Positions 1 to 12,600 of a stretch of DNA of 64,000 nt are shown one piece after another. The translations under genes and the position numbers were made by a program. Origin of the DNA: Luidia sarsii (Eukaryota; Echinodermata; Asteroidea; Paxillosida; Luidiidae). The DNA is taken from NCBI GenBank assembly GCA_949987565.1, contig OX465110.1, forward strand, positions 5,305,476 to 5,369,475. Direction: 5' to 3'. The notes below the pieces were generated by a model. That model was not told where the DNA came from and did no database searches. It saw only the letters and a list, made by a program, of their open reading frames with translations. How positions within the stretch are numbered: the first letter of the stretch is position 1; each line of letters opens with the position of its first letter.

Positions 1-168
1 GGACTTAATCTAGCCCAATTCAAGCATCGGCACCGGGTGGTGGAAGGGGTTAGATGAGGATTGAAACAAGTCACAGTAGTGGAAGGCAAGGGATACCACA
101 CACAAACACACACATACACAAGCACCAATAGACACAGCAATCTAATCCAACTCCATTACTGTGCACTG

Positions 169-343
169 CATAGCTGCCAACCATTCCTATTTTAAAGGAA
201 TCATTCCTCTTTCTTTTGGTTAAAAATTTATCACTTTTTACAGACGATTTTTGGATTGTTGTATTCTAGATGAAGTTTGCTCTGCGATTCCTCTTTTTTA
301 GCAGAAGTATTCCTAATTTCCTTTAAGATTGTTGGCAGCTATG
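169..343. mobile_element. 175-bp MITE with CATAGCTGCCAAC termini
   Basis: Begins CATAGCTGCCAAC and ends with the exact inverse. It is flanked by a perfect 6-bp duplication, GCACTG (163-168 and 344-349). There is no coding capacity. A diverged copy lies at 44487-44671. Confidence 0.85.
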
Positions 344-349
344 GCACTG

Positions 350-3300
350 TAATGGGCACATGCATTTTCTCATAGGCTGAAATGCTGCCACAGTGTACGA
401 CACTGTATTTGTAGCTTATTGTTACAATGCAACTATACATGTAATAGGCACCAACATTTTCAACAATAAACATGTGTGTGTTCAATACCTTCCCCTTTTT
501 TTCTGTAAGATCACCCTGAGCAGATGGAAAGAACTAAAAGAGATGACCAAAAAAGCAACAATAGCTTTGAGGGTTAACTTAACAGTAAATGTAAAACTAC
601 ACAATCAAAGGCCCATATCATTGACAAGCTGTGCCGAGAATGGTGGATTCTGTAGCTTTCTGTAGGTTTGTCTTTCATGTCTGTTCGCTTTCTTATTGTG
701 AATGGTCCGTGACCTCCGTGTACTTGCAGATACATGTAAGTTCAGATTCCGTATTCATTTAAATCATATTATGATTGTATTCAATACATACGGTACTGTA
801 CAGACAGCTGTTTGTGTTTGATGAATTATCTATTCACACTGAAGTCGTGGCTTCAAATGCACCCTTTTATACGTACAGTGTGTACAGTGCACATGCCATG
901 CAAACAGCCCAGTGTACACAAGGCATGCGGACATACCGTACATAATCGTGCGACATTATAAATGCAGTCAGCAGACCCAATTGGGTTGATGCACTGATTT
1001 GCCTTAGGAAAAAAAAAACTCAAAATGTCCGCGCTCTGGAACATGAACCGTGAATCATTGGGACTTGCATGTACATGTATGGTATTAACGTCATGCATCA
1101 AAACAACCGACACAGTTTGCCAAGACTTATCTGAAGCTTACAATTTTAATCCTACCCATACAAATCCCTCTGTGTATGTAAATGTCCATGCACGAGCCAG
1201 GGATTTAATTAAGGTCCAGGTCTGGGACCATGACTTAACTGCATGGCTTGACTACACAAAAACAGAATGCTCCACATGTGTTGGACTTTGAATGTTTGGA
1301 TGAATTTCAGGCAAAAACAGATTAAGCTATAGATTTTTTTTTGAGAATGTGAAAGTCTTCTTTTTCGCTGTTATTACGATTTTGCATTTTTAACAACAAC
1401 TTATTATAGCAGTGCTTGGTCAAGCAAACGTAAGGCTACATGTACTTTCCCACAAGTGGCATAAATTTCAATTTTTGAAACATTGAAATCTTCTTTCTGA
1501 GCTCAAAGGTACAGGGAAGAAACATTACAATTGCTACTCGTGAGACGGTGAGAGCAGTGCATACAGTAAACAGGTGGCATTTCCACATTCCTGTGTGCAA
1601 TGTAAGAGAACAATATGAAAAGGCTATTGAAAACGAATGTGTAGTGTACCACTGAAAAAGCAACCTGGGCAGATGCCAGCAAAACTGAGACTCATCGATT
1701 GTTAAACTGTCATGGGTTTCTGAGTGGCTCTGGCAGAAAAAAAACCCAAAAGGGTACAAAGTCTGTCTGCATGGTTTCACACGGTTTGGACAAAACAAAG
1801 ATAACCTGATCATTTTGGAATGCTTCTGTGGAAAGCTATGAAAATCTTCCCCGCGAGGACCATTTCCTTCTTAAAAAAATACATTCGGAGTCAATTTGCA
1901 CAATCTGCACAGTGAAACTGACCTCACCGAATACATCATACTTGATACTTGTTTTCCCTGACCAGTCATGTTACAATATAAAAATGGACAATATTATTAA
2001 CAGTGATCCTCCCTGTACATGTATACATCGGTGTGTATTTTTCTAGACAAAGATTCCCAACCCATATTTCACCGGCCAAGCGTTAGCACGCCGAGGCCTA
2101 TTCATTAATATACAACTTCAAAATTACATGTACAATGCATTATAACGGAAAACAAAAATGGTTAGAATACGGTAAATGGTTTTCAAAGCACCTCTTGCTC
2201 ATTTGAAATTTTACGGAACAAAAAAAAAAGAAAAAACTGAAGGAAAAGAAACGGTTTACCCAGCCTGAGGGGCCGGTATCAAAAAGGAGAAATCCTTAGT
2301 GTATTATGTACATATATAGTGTGATAAAAACCACCCTCCATATTCCCATCAGTACCACAGTATACAGAACTTCTGAGTCGCAGGTGCACATGAATAATGA
2401 GGCTGGGTCAAGGGTCAAGGGTCAAGGGGTCAAGGGGTCAAGTAAATATTGACCTGGAACTGTGCTGGTACATTACCTATGTGGGTTTGGCTCCGTTTGG
2501 TTTGTTGCTAAATTTGAAGGTTTTTACGCACAATCTTTGGGTCGAAAACCTACTCTTTGGGTCAAAAGCCTGGTCTCACGTGTAAAGTTGGTAACCATCT
2601 GTGACATCCAAAATGGCGGCAAGAATTTGGGGCCTACAGTACGCGCTAGGAGCATTTTACGAAAGACCACATGTAGTCTGCCTGTTACCAATGGCAACCC
2701 GTGTTGGGTTAATCACCAGTGACCCTTGAAGCTGTCCCATAATGCACCTCTCTGGCTGCAATTCACAGACGCTCTTCAGATTTGTTAGCTGTACAATTTC
2801 TAGTTACCTTCATTGTAGTGACTATGTTGTGTGTACATGCACATTTACATTGTGTGCAAAAGACCACCTCCAGAAGGTATTCATTTTATTAGTGCTAGTG
2901 GCACCCTTAAAACGCCACTCAAACCCTGAAAAACACCCTTTCAGTTCCTTCAAAATTCTCCATGGGGGGTCACTTTTACTACCAAGTGTTTGGAAGAAAA
3001 ACTGCCTCGCTGATTACGGTAGTTGAGAGAAAATAACACAAAAATTAAACAAAATGTACCTGTATCTGTACTGGCCTTATTTGTGAATGACAGATGTAGT
3101 GTAAACTATCATTTTCTGAAGTATTGCAAATAGTTTGTTGATGCTTTTTGACGGGTAGATTTGGGAGGATTATGAGGGTCACTGGTCAATGTTTTAGGGG
3201 TATTAAGCTTAAACACGACTCATTTATGACTTGGCTGGTTTACACTGGATCATTGTAGCCAGACATGAGGCGTGGGCCAAAGTACTAATCTCCGAGGAGG

Positions 3301-3627
3301 AATGCAGAGACGAGGGCCCTTCAGGCTTGTCCAGCGACGACTGAAGTTATGCTTCGGGAGAAAGATAAGGCTGTCTTTGACCCACCGCAAAGGAGTTGAA
3401 CTCTTTCCATCGATCGACTAGTTGTGAGACCGTAAAACAAAAACCTGATCCATTCCTGGAGGGTTTGGTCCGTGAACAACCATGGTGTATCATAAGACCA
3501 CTTTCTCACCCTTCTTTTTCGGCAGAACGTTCCGGTTATTCATTTTAAAAGTCTCTCCGTACAAAAAAAAGAAGAGTTTTGGATTTGAGGGACTACTCGC
3601 GGCCGGAGGCTGCTTTTCTGCCGTTTC
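350..3627. other. Intergenic / PARD6 3' flank, no gene seen
   Basis: AT-rich with scattered TACATGTA palindromes. It has a short GGGTCAA-type run (2400-2445). No ORF has a recognisable domain. The last several hundred bases presumably include the PARD6 3' UTR. Confidence 0.6.
2885..2890 (-). promoter_or_regulatory. Candidate polyadenylation signal of PARD6
   Basis: A minus-strand AATAAA lies about 740 nt after the PARD6 stop. It is the clearest canonical hexamer within 1 kb, but no transcript end is visible, so the assignment is tentative. Confidence 0.25.
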
Positions 3628-6600
3628 TCAGAGAGTGCATATGTCGCCGTCGTCGTCCATCATCTCGTCCGACGGGGACACGGCGCCGTTCTCTTGGCTG
3701 AGAGCTGCCGAGGGGGAGGAGGAGGAGAAGTGGGGCTCCACGGGAGAAGCGTCCGGGCTCCCCTCGACGGCCGGTCGGAAGTCGTCCGGCGGCGGGAGCG
3801 GCTCTCCGACGTCGTCCTCTCCCTGCTGCAGGTTATCCAGCTCCCTGGTGAGGTCCTTGACCTCGTCCTCGTCGCTGTCGTCGATGTCGTTCAGGGAGGC
3901 GATGGACTTGCGGGAGAGGGAGGAGGAGGAGGGCCGGTTGGCGGCGGCGGTGGGGACGGCCACGGCGATGGCGCCCACGGGGTGGTGGTGGTGCTTGCCG
4001 CCCGACAGCGTGTTGCGCTGGTTGGCCGGCTTGACGGTGATGATGAGGTTGGAGCTGTTGGCCACCATCATGTCGGTGACCTGGTCCAGGGTCTTGCCGC
4101 TCACCTCGATGCCGTTCACCTCCAGGACCTCGTCGTTGACGGCCAGCAGGCCCGTGCTCTCGGCCAGCCCGCCGGGCACCAGCCGCGAGATGAAGATGCC
4201 CGGCACCTTCTCCAGTCCCTGCGGCGTGACCCGCACGCTGGTGCCGTCCCGGATGTAGAAGCCCAGCGGCTTCTCCGAGCCGTGCTTGTGGAGCTTGACC
4301 CGCCGGTGGGTCTCCGGCACCACGTCCACGTCGATGATGGCCGAGACACGCCGGAAGTCGTGCGGCAGGCTGATGGGCAGGCCCAGCTTGGGCAGCTTGG
4401 GGGTGGCCCCGCTCACCAGGCTGAACTTGCTGCGCTTCTTGCTGCCGTACATGTTGAAGGGCGCCATCGTCGATGACTCGTCTGCCGAGCAAAGATGATC
4501 AACCAAAAGTGAGAATTTTTTTCCAAGATTGCCCTCCGAAAGATCTTTTGCTGATTGGCAAAAAAAACACCAAATCGGGAAATGCTCCAAAATCCTGTGA
4601 AAAACTTCACCACTCCTCTTGGACAACTTAGGCTTGAAAAAACTGGCAACCTTTTGAATGCCTTTTTGGTATCACTTTATTTTCCTGGCTTAAAAAAACC
4701 TCCCAAAAATACTCATTCTTTGTCAGAATATATTTCAGACATTTCCCTTGCTGTTTTCTGTTCTAAAAGCCTGACCAAACCAAAAAATGCTGAGACTGGA
4801 CCTAGGCTCCACATCAAAAAAAGTGGTGCAAAATGGAACCACCACAAATTAGTCTTGAAATGCCGGTCAGATGGTTCTGAGCCACTTAATTATCCAGTAA
4901 CTGGAAAAATTGTGCCCTGGTGGCCAGGCAATGTTGGCCTAATTTTTGAGCCACACAAAGATCCACTTGGTCGATGGAACAATGTTGCCAGCCAGCCGGC
5001 CAAGGAAGGGGAGTTACAAAGGGCTTCAGAGCCCAGAGACTGCACGAGACCTGGCGCTGACCTTTCCTCTGGACGACGAGGCGCAGCAGCGGCCTGGCCA
5101 TGGTGAGGGCCTTGTGGTAGTTGTCATCATTGTTGATGGGCAAGAGCTCGCCCTGGTGGTCCGTGTAGCCCACCAGGAAGGGCACGTCGCCCAGCCGGTG
5201 GATCTTCTCCAGGAAGGCGTAGAAGTCCTCAAAGGTGGCCTGCACTGCCCGCGAGACGGAGAAGCGGCGGAACTCGGCGTCCAACTGCAGCGGGGGATGA
5301 GCGGGAGAGAGAGAGGGAGGAGATTACTGTAAATGAGCCGTTGTGTATCAGAATCTCTGCACTGCTTTTCACTTCTTTCAGTTCAATAGAACTTGCAGCA
5401 ATCTGATAATTTACATGTACGTGCAGTTATATGCATGTGTAGTCAGGCAGAGAGATCAAATACTCTGACTTTTGGTGTACAGAAATTCCATGCGACAGTG
5501 CAGACACTCAACTGCACCAAGTACAGCATGTGTTATGCTAGTATATGGGTGTTATCGTTTGACATTGTTCACTTCCAAATCACCATCACCCTTCAAGGAA
5601 GGGTCTGCACTGCAGAGCCTGTTGTACACGGTCCGTCTGAATGCAAGATTTATCCAGCTGTCAGTGTCTTCTGGAGATATCCGACTCACTCAACAGTCAA
5701 CATTGTCAAATATGTTAGGTCCATGGAGGCCAACAGTCACTTTGCAATGCCACTATCCTGCAGCGGTAAGGCTCTGATCCTAACCAGTATGTAGATGCTA
5801 TTGGAAATCCAGATTTTGGATCTGGCTTCAGTATTAGCATCGGCTTCATTTTTCAAAGATTTGTTTTTGTAAAATATTTTTCTATTCTACTGTTTGGAAT
5901 GAGAAAACTGAGCTTGGGTTTTCAGTCTGTTCATTTGTACGCAGGGCACAGTGCAGCTGTTTATCAGTGTTTGCTCTGAAATACCTGGTATCCATTCCCT
6001 CTGTGCAAGAACAAGTTCACCTTTCAGGGAATCAGGAATAACAAGTTCCCTTGAATGTGGGACCTGTGGAATGTTAATGACCTGGGGAAAGTTCCACTCT
6101 TGTTCAGGAGGGAGGGTGACACTAGCACACAGCCTCCAGACTGGCTCATATCTAGCAGTGGCAAGCCTGCAGACCAAACTGCGCACCCTGTTTGATTAAT
6201 GACCTGTGCGGTCAGCAGTCATGTGAGAGCATTGTGCATGTACCAGGCTAACAGGAAAGCATAAACATGCTATCAGCATGAAGCCAAGGATGAAGTTGCA
6301 GGAAGATTCATAAGGAGATGGAGGAATTCCTATCTTTCTATGGACTGTGAGAAATACATGTACACATGTACAGTGTGTACAGTACATGCATGTACACACA
6401 CTATAGCCCGTACTATAGCCCAACAGAACGGGTCATGGTACATGTATTTTGAATGGTCAGGTAAAGTTATGAATAAGGAGTGCCTAACTATTGGAATGAT
6501 TTATCATTTTTTAAATGTTTTGAATAGGCCTATCTTTCCCACATCCAAAAGTTATTTTATCACAAATTCATTCTAGTAAAGTTATGGATAAGGACAGCCT

Positions 6601-9600
6601 AACTATTGGGATGATTTTTGATATATCATTTTAAAATATGTTTTGAATAGGCCTATCTTTCCCACAAGTTATTTTATCACAAATTCATTCCAGACCGGCA
6701 GAACTACATTTCATTTTGTAGGCCCGAATGTGAACCAGAGTCTTGTATCTAAAGCAACAGTGCTCCGAGCCACACGTGTATGCATGTATAACCAGCTCCC
6801 AGGTGGAAGCCCATCAAAATAGTCAATAGCGAGCTTTTGTTTTACGACAGAGCGCACAGTACGGAAGATTTCACAGACCGCGACCGTTCCCGCACCCAAG
6901 CTCGTTCTGTTTACGCGACGGGTATACGCACAGTATGCACTGCACTTCATATCAAATTACACATGCACGATTGGTCACATGTTACATAACGCAGTAGCCG
7001 GCGGCTCTGCATTGTGTTCTGGACCGGACGCTACATATTTCCCCACACAACGGTCCCAGATTTCAACGGTACAGGGACTTGCAGGCTGTCGCACATGCGC
7101 TGATCTATGTTGGCCCTTGAATTACCATACTAGATTTCTCCCGTCATAAAACGAAAGCTCACTAATAGCTTTGCTAGGGTGGCAACAAATAGCCTACAAA
7201 TTAAATGGAAGAAGAGTAAAGTACTGGTACATGTACAGTAGTTGTATGCAACTGTACTGTACACTCTAGTTTGTAAACACAATGCCACTCTACCCATGGA
7301 ACCTCAACATACATGTAGCTCATCGACATCCACAATGTGACAAAACTCATCTACATGTACATGTACGGTAGATGTATATACAGTACTGAGCAAAAAATGA
7401 TCAGTTGCCACCTCAGACTCTAGGGGAACCCTGCTCTGAACCCTATCCAATCATTGCTACATGCAGCTCAAGCACACTTGTTATTCATATACAACAATGG
7501 CTGTTTAGGCTCCATGTGTGATTACAGAGAATGGACAAAAAAAAAGTATCTTAAAAATAAAAAAGACCAGGCACTGCACACAAGGGAGGTCATTATACAA
7601 GGGTTCTTGGGTTTCCCACGTGGTTTTTTTTTAATGGTGAACAAAACAAGTCTCCCACTTTCACTTTGGGCTGGCATTACCAGAGAGCAAGAGAGTCTGA
7701 AACTGAATCTGAAAAGTAGTGCCAGTCTGGAGATTTACCTACATGTAGGTGGGGGCCGAGGGGTGAAGGTGATTAGTGAGGATGTGGAGGGCCTGGTTGG
7801 GGGGGGGGGGGGGGGGGAGGGGCAGAGGAGGGAGGGTTGGAGGGAGTCCAGGGCATGGCTTGGCCCTGGTTGCTTGGTAATGGGTGACCCCGGCTGAGAT
7901 CGGCTGAGATCGGGCCAGGACAAGGTGTCTGTGCTTTCTCAGGGTCTGTCTGGACATGGCGCCCTCACTGCTGATGCATGGAGGTACTGTAAATGCCCAA
8001 ACACAAACTGAAATTCTAACCCATCCACATGAAAACTTCCACTGCATTTCATCATAGAGAAAGACCTTACAAGCTCTGCCTGCATAACAACAGGTACATA
8101 ATGTGTACATATAAAATATGCTTTTGTGGCCACACAGGTTTATAGATTCTTCTCTCCAAAGATTTTCAAATGGCTTTGAAAAAGGGGGAATCCTATCACA
8201 GGGATATCGTCTGTTCTTGAAAGCCATGAATCTGTAAAGTTAATCAGGTAAATGTGTAAACTAGAGCTTTATGCCGAGTACACAGAGTAGTGGTGGTGTG
8301 GTGTCAAATGGTCAAAGTTAGAAGCATGTATATATGCATGTGTATAATAAACATGCAATTTGTTGCAATGAGCCCAAAGTGTCTGAAGACAGGCCAAGAT
8401 GTCTGTCAACAAACCACTCGCCCTGCGGCCAAACAGATGGCTGGTGAAATTTAGTCTGGCCAAAGTTGTGCAATCCTCAGGTCACAAGTCCCTAAGCAAC
8501 TCTTGCGGGTATGGTGGTCACGCAAGCACAGGGAGGACTAGTGAGTGCCAACACACACAGCCTGAGATTGACTGTAAGTTGGTGGGCACAGGCTGTGCCA
8601 GTGGGTGTGACCAAATTCCACACGCAGTCAAGACCCTAAAGAATGTGCTGACTGCTGACAGTGTGACCACCGGCCCAACCCCCCATAAATTCCGCATGCT
8701 CTTATAGTACTGGTGGTAAAAGTGAGTTGAAATGTCAGCGACTCTCAAGCGGCCTGGGTTGACCCATGGTTGACCGGACTGGTGAATTGGTTAAGTTTTG
8801 TCACAAGCCAAGCGAGCAAGACTGTGGAGTCTGTGTACATCTGCACACATGCAAAAGCTTGAATACAGCAGATGCGATGTTTAGGAGTTTCCCCAGTCTG
8901 GTGTGTGAATCACATGTCCATGCGCCAGTAAAAGGGACCTTGTTCTGATTATCAAATATATGTACTGTACATGTACATGTGTAATTCAAAATAGATATCA
9001 GAGGGGTCGCCTTGCACAGTAATCAAATAAATGGCTCATCGGACAATCAAATTCCAATGTATAGTGTGCATTTTAATTGGTTTATTGACTGAGCAATCTA
9101 AAATGCATGTGTGTGTAGATTCTTCATTTCACTTACACTGCAAATTGATTCATGACTTTTGAGTCACTATAAACAGCTGGAAAACATCCTACTGTAGTTG
9201 TGGATTGGGAGGGAAAAAAAGAAGTAATTTGATAGTCATTAGTATGTATAGCTTGAGTTTCTGCATGAGCCAGTTGGGAAAACTTTCTTTATTTTCCCAA
9301 AGGAATGCAATCACAACAAAAGCTGCAAAATTTAAAGGAATTTAGACTTGAGCCTTGAGGACAATTCACTCCACAGTCTACTTCCCAATGCCAAACAAGG
9401 CAGTGCAGCATCACAATTTCTTCCCCTCTCTGGATGGGGAAAAAAAAGAAAAAAAGAAGAAAAGAAACTGCAGCCAAGCGGAGCGTGTTGGGAAACAAAA
9501 AAAAGTAGAGTTCAGAGGCCTCACAATGGAATGGAATCTGTACAGGATGAGTCAGAATTGTCAAAGCAAAGGCCCCAACCAGCTCTAGGTCAGCTCTCAC

Positions 9601-12600
9601 AGTGGTTAAGTTCCAAGAACAAAAAAAAACAACTCTGTGGATATTCCATTGTGTGCACTGGAAGGAAAGGGACATGTACAACTCAATAGGGGTGGCGTGG
9701 GTAAACAATGGTGCATGTAAATGTTGGGCAATAAGTTGTGTCCACTTCCACGTAAGACGGGCTGCGCAATGAATAAAAAATCTGTAGGACATGCACTGTA
9801 TATATGCACAGGGACCGGCAAAATAAGCTTGTGCACTGGTGCAAATCTGTTTTGAATGGTTGAACATTTTCTAATTCTTAGGAAATTGAAAAGTACACTT
9901 GTGCCTGTTTGTCTGCCTGTTTGATTGCCAGGCAGTTATGCACTACATGGAATTCCAGAGGGAGTCCATTCAGTTAGCTATGAAGTACCTACGCTGAACT
10001 TCCGCTGAACTCCAAAGTTCTCACAAAAACCATGTTGGCTGTGAAATATGGAATTGCCCACTTGCTGGCTTCGTGCCCCATTCTGTCCAATAATTGATGT
10101 CTGAGACTGACAGCAATGGTTTGTCCTTCAGTTCAGGATCAAAATCCAAAATCTTCAAGTGTCTACCTGGCAAAGTTCGTTGCGCTCAGCTACTTGCATC
10201 GCAGACTGAATAAACATTGTGCCTATCCTTAAAATGCCACACGTCTTGATGTTTACTCGACTGTTCTGTCGGCCACTCAACAGGTAGGTAGTGGTGGCAG
10301 GGTCAACTACATGTACGTTATTCACTTACCAGTTCACAAACGGCATCCCAACATGGCTGAAAAACAGTGGGCAATCTATCACATTATATCACGACCAATT
10401 GAACAGAATCCTTCGCAACATTTTAACAGACTGATGCCCAATTCTAAAAAAATCTCCAAATCACTTAAACTTAAAGCATACCGAATGCTTAAGTTTGAGG
10501 CTGAACATTGAATTTTTGTTGGCCCAATAACAAATCACCCAAACCAAAAACTTGCCTTTGAATTTTGATGGCCACCTGTTGGCCACCCATGGAAAAAGGG
10601 TTTAACAGGGGGCAAGGCATGGCATAAAAGCTCTGAGAGTGTGAAGTACATGTACATCGAGTAACCTCTTGATATCCAAGCAGGGACTCACTGACTCAGT
10701 TAACTCATGGTTTACTCAACACTACTTGATCAAACCCAATCCTCTTGCTTCCAGCTTGGGGTTACCCACGGGTTAATGAGGCTCGCCCAATTCATCGAAA
10801 CACAGGGCGGGCTATTGTGTGTGGGAGGGTGGCCAGCGGATTATTTTTGGGCATCCACTGTGTACTGTACCATTCCTGACGCCGTGACACACACTAATAA
10901 TATTTGTTCCCAGATGAACACACAGCACTGTTTGCCCATTGGTAGATTGCTTTGTACAGGTACTCTTAAAACTGACTGGGGGCAGTGCTCCCTGATAATA
11001 CAATAACAACCACCAGGACCCAAAGCCATAAACTATTGAGGGCTCCTTTTCCAGAAATAGTATGGATCCTACATGTATGTAATAATGATTAGATGATGCA
11101 ACTTGAGTTATCATTTTGTACACAACTGTGGGACTATTGTTGTTTTACCTTTTACACTGCAGAGTGTAGAGGACCACAAGCCTGCTGTGTGTGGGACTGT
11201 GGGCCCAATGCTTGGGAGTAGTAATAAAACTAAATAACCACACTGATTTTGAGTTGATTTCAAATGACGATCATTTTTCTCCCTATGTCTGCCTGGGGTA
11301 AACAAACTCTTTTGTGCTGAAACACAATGACCGATTCAGGAATGCCCGCAACGCAACCCGAGACGCTTATGGCAAAGGGGGCTTATTGTTTGGCCACTGG
11401 AGTATATGTTGTCTAATGGAAGTCGGTAAATCTAGTATTACAATCTATTGTTGGAGGAAAGCTAATGAGACTTCAGTGTGAGAAACTTTGGCTTCTTTGA
11501 AACAGGTAGAAGAGTAAACAGGGCTGCGGTAAGACTGAAGTATATTAGCATGACTGATTTTAACAAGTCCAGGAGATATCGAATGCATTTATGAGGGTAG
11601 TCCACATGCCATCAGTTAACTGTACCATACCATGCTTCACAGTTCTTCCTCACTGCATCAATGAACACTGTCTGCAACCTTGGGCATCTTTACTGACAGG
11701 CATGTTTCCACTGGACTAACGGACTCAAGTTACATGGGGTGGATTTCACAAAGCCTTACGATGCATCGTAATTCAACTTACGATGGATAACCCGTCGTGT
11801 AAGTTGTGATACACCGTATGGTTTCTGTGCATTGCGATTGATCGTAAGTTAAGATGAGCTTGGTGAAATTGACCACTGGTCACTTTTACTAGTACGTAAA
11901 ATGTACATGTACTAGGCAGAGGCTGGTTAAAGTGCCGGTAACAGATAGGAAATTTGACTGGGCTGCTTCAATGGGTCTTGTTGCATTTAACCAAAATAAG
12001 TTCAGTCACTCCAGTGGAAATGCTGCTTTAGCTATTCAACACATGATCTCCCCAATCCCCATGCATGTGCATGTAAGCGGCTAACACTGTGGTCATGGTG
12101 CCAGACGTGTCATTTCCATGGTAACATGACCACTGTCTGGGAAGTGGTCTTGTGGTTTTACACCAAAACCTCCCTATAAACAAACTTGTCCATTGACTCT
12201 TTACCGGTATTTAATTAGACACCTTGTCTTAGAATATGGCCAGCAATCCCAGCATGCTAGCCAGAGACATCATTTTATAGATACAATATGATTCTGCATC
12301 AAGGAGAATGTACTGCAACATATGTATGTACAGGTACATGTACATGTACTGTACATGTACATGTAGGGGTATCCTTAGAGGCTACTGTACAGGTAATTAT
12401 CAGTATTCACTCAGTGCTTTGCCCGCTCGCCTGCTAGGAAAAATGCAGGCAGCTCGGGAAGGCTTTGAACCCGTGACTCCTGCTTTCTGGTGGACACGTC
12501 TTAACTCTTAACCACTGAGCTGATCAAGGTCATATGAGTGGTTTTGAATATGTATAGCAGCTAGCTGCATGAACATGCCAAGGTTTCCATCTTGTCACGA

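Noticed and set aside
3482..4476. Plus-strand ORFs of about 258 and 260 aa opposite PARD6 exon 3
   Set aside because: Shadow frames of a GC-rich exon; they lack domains.
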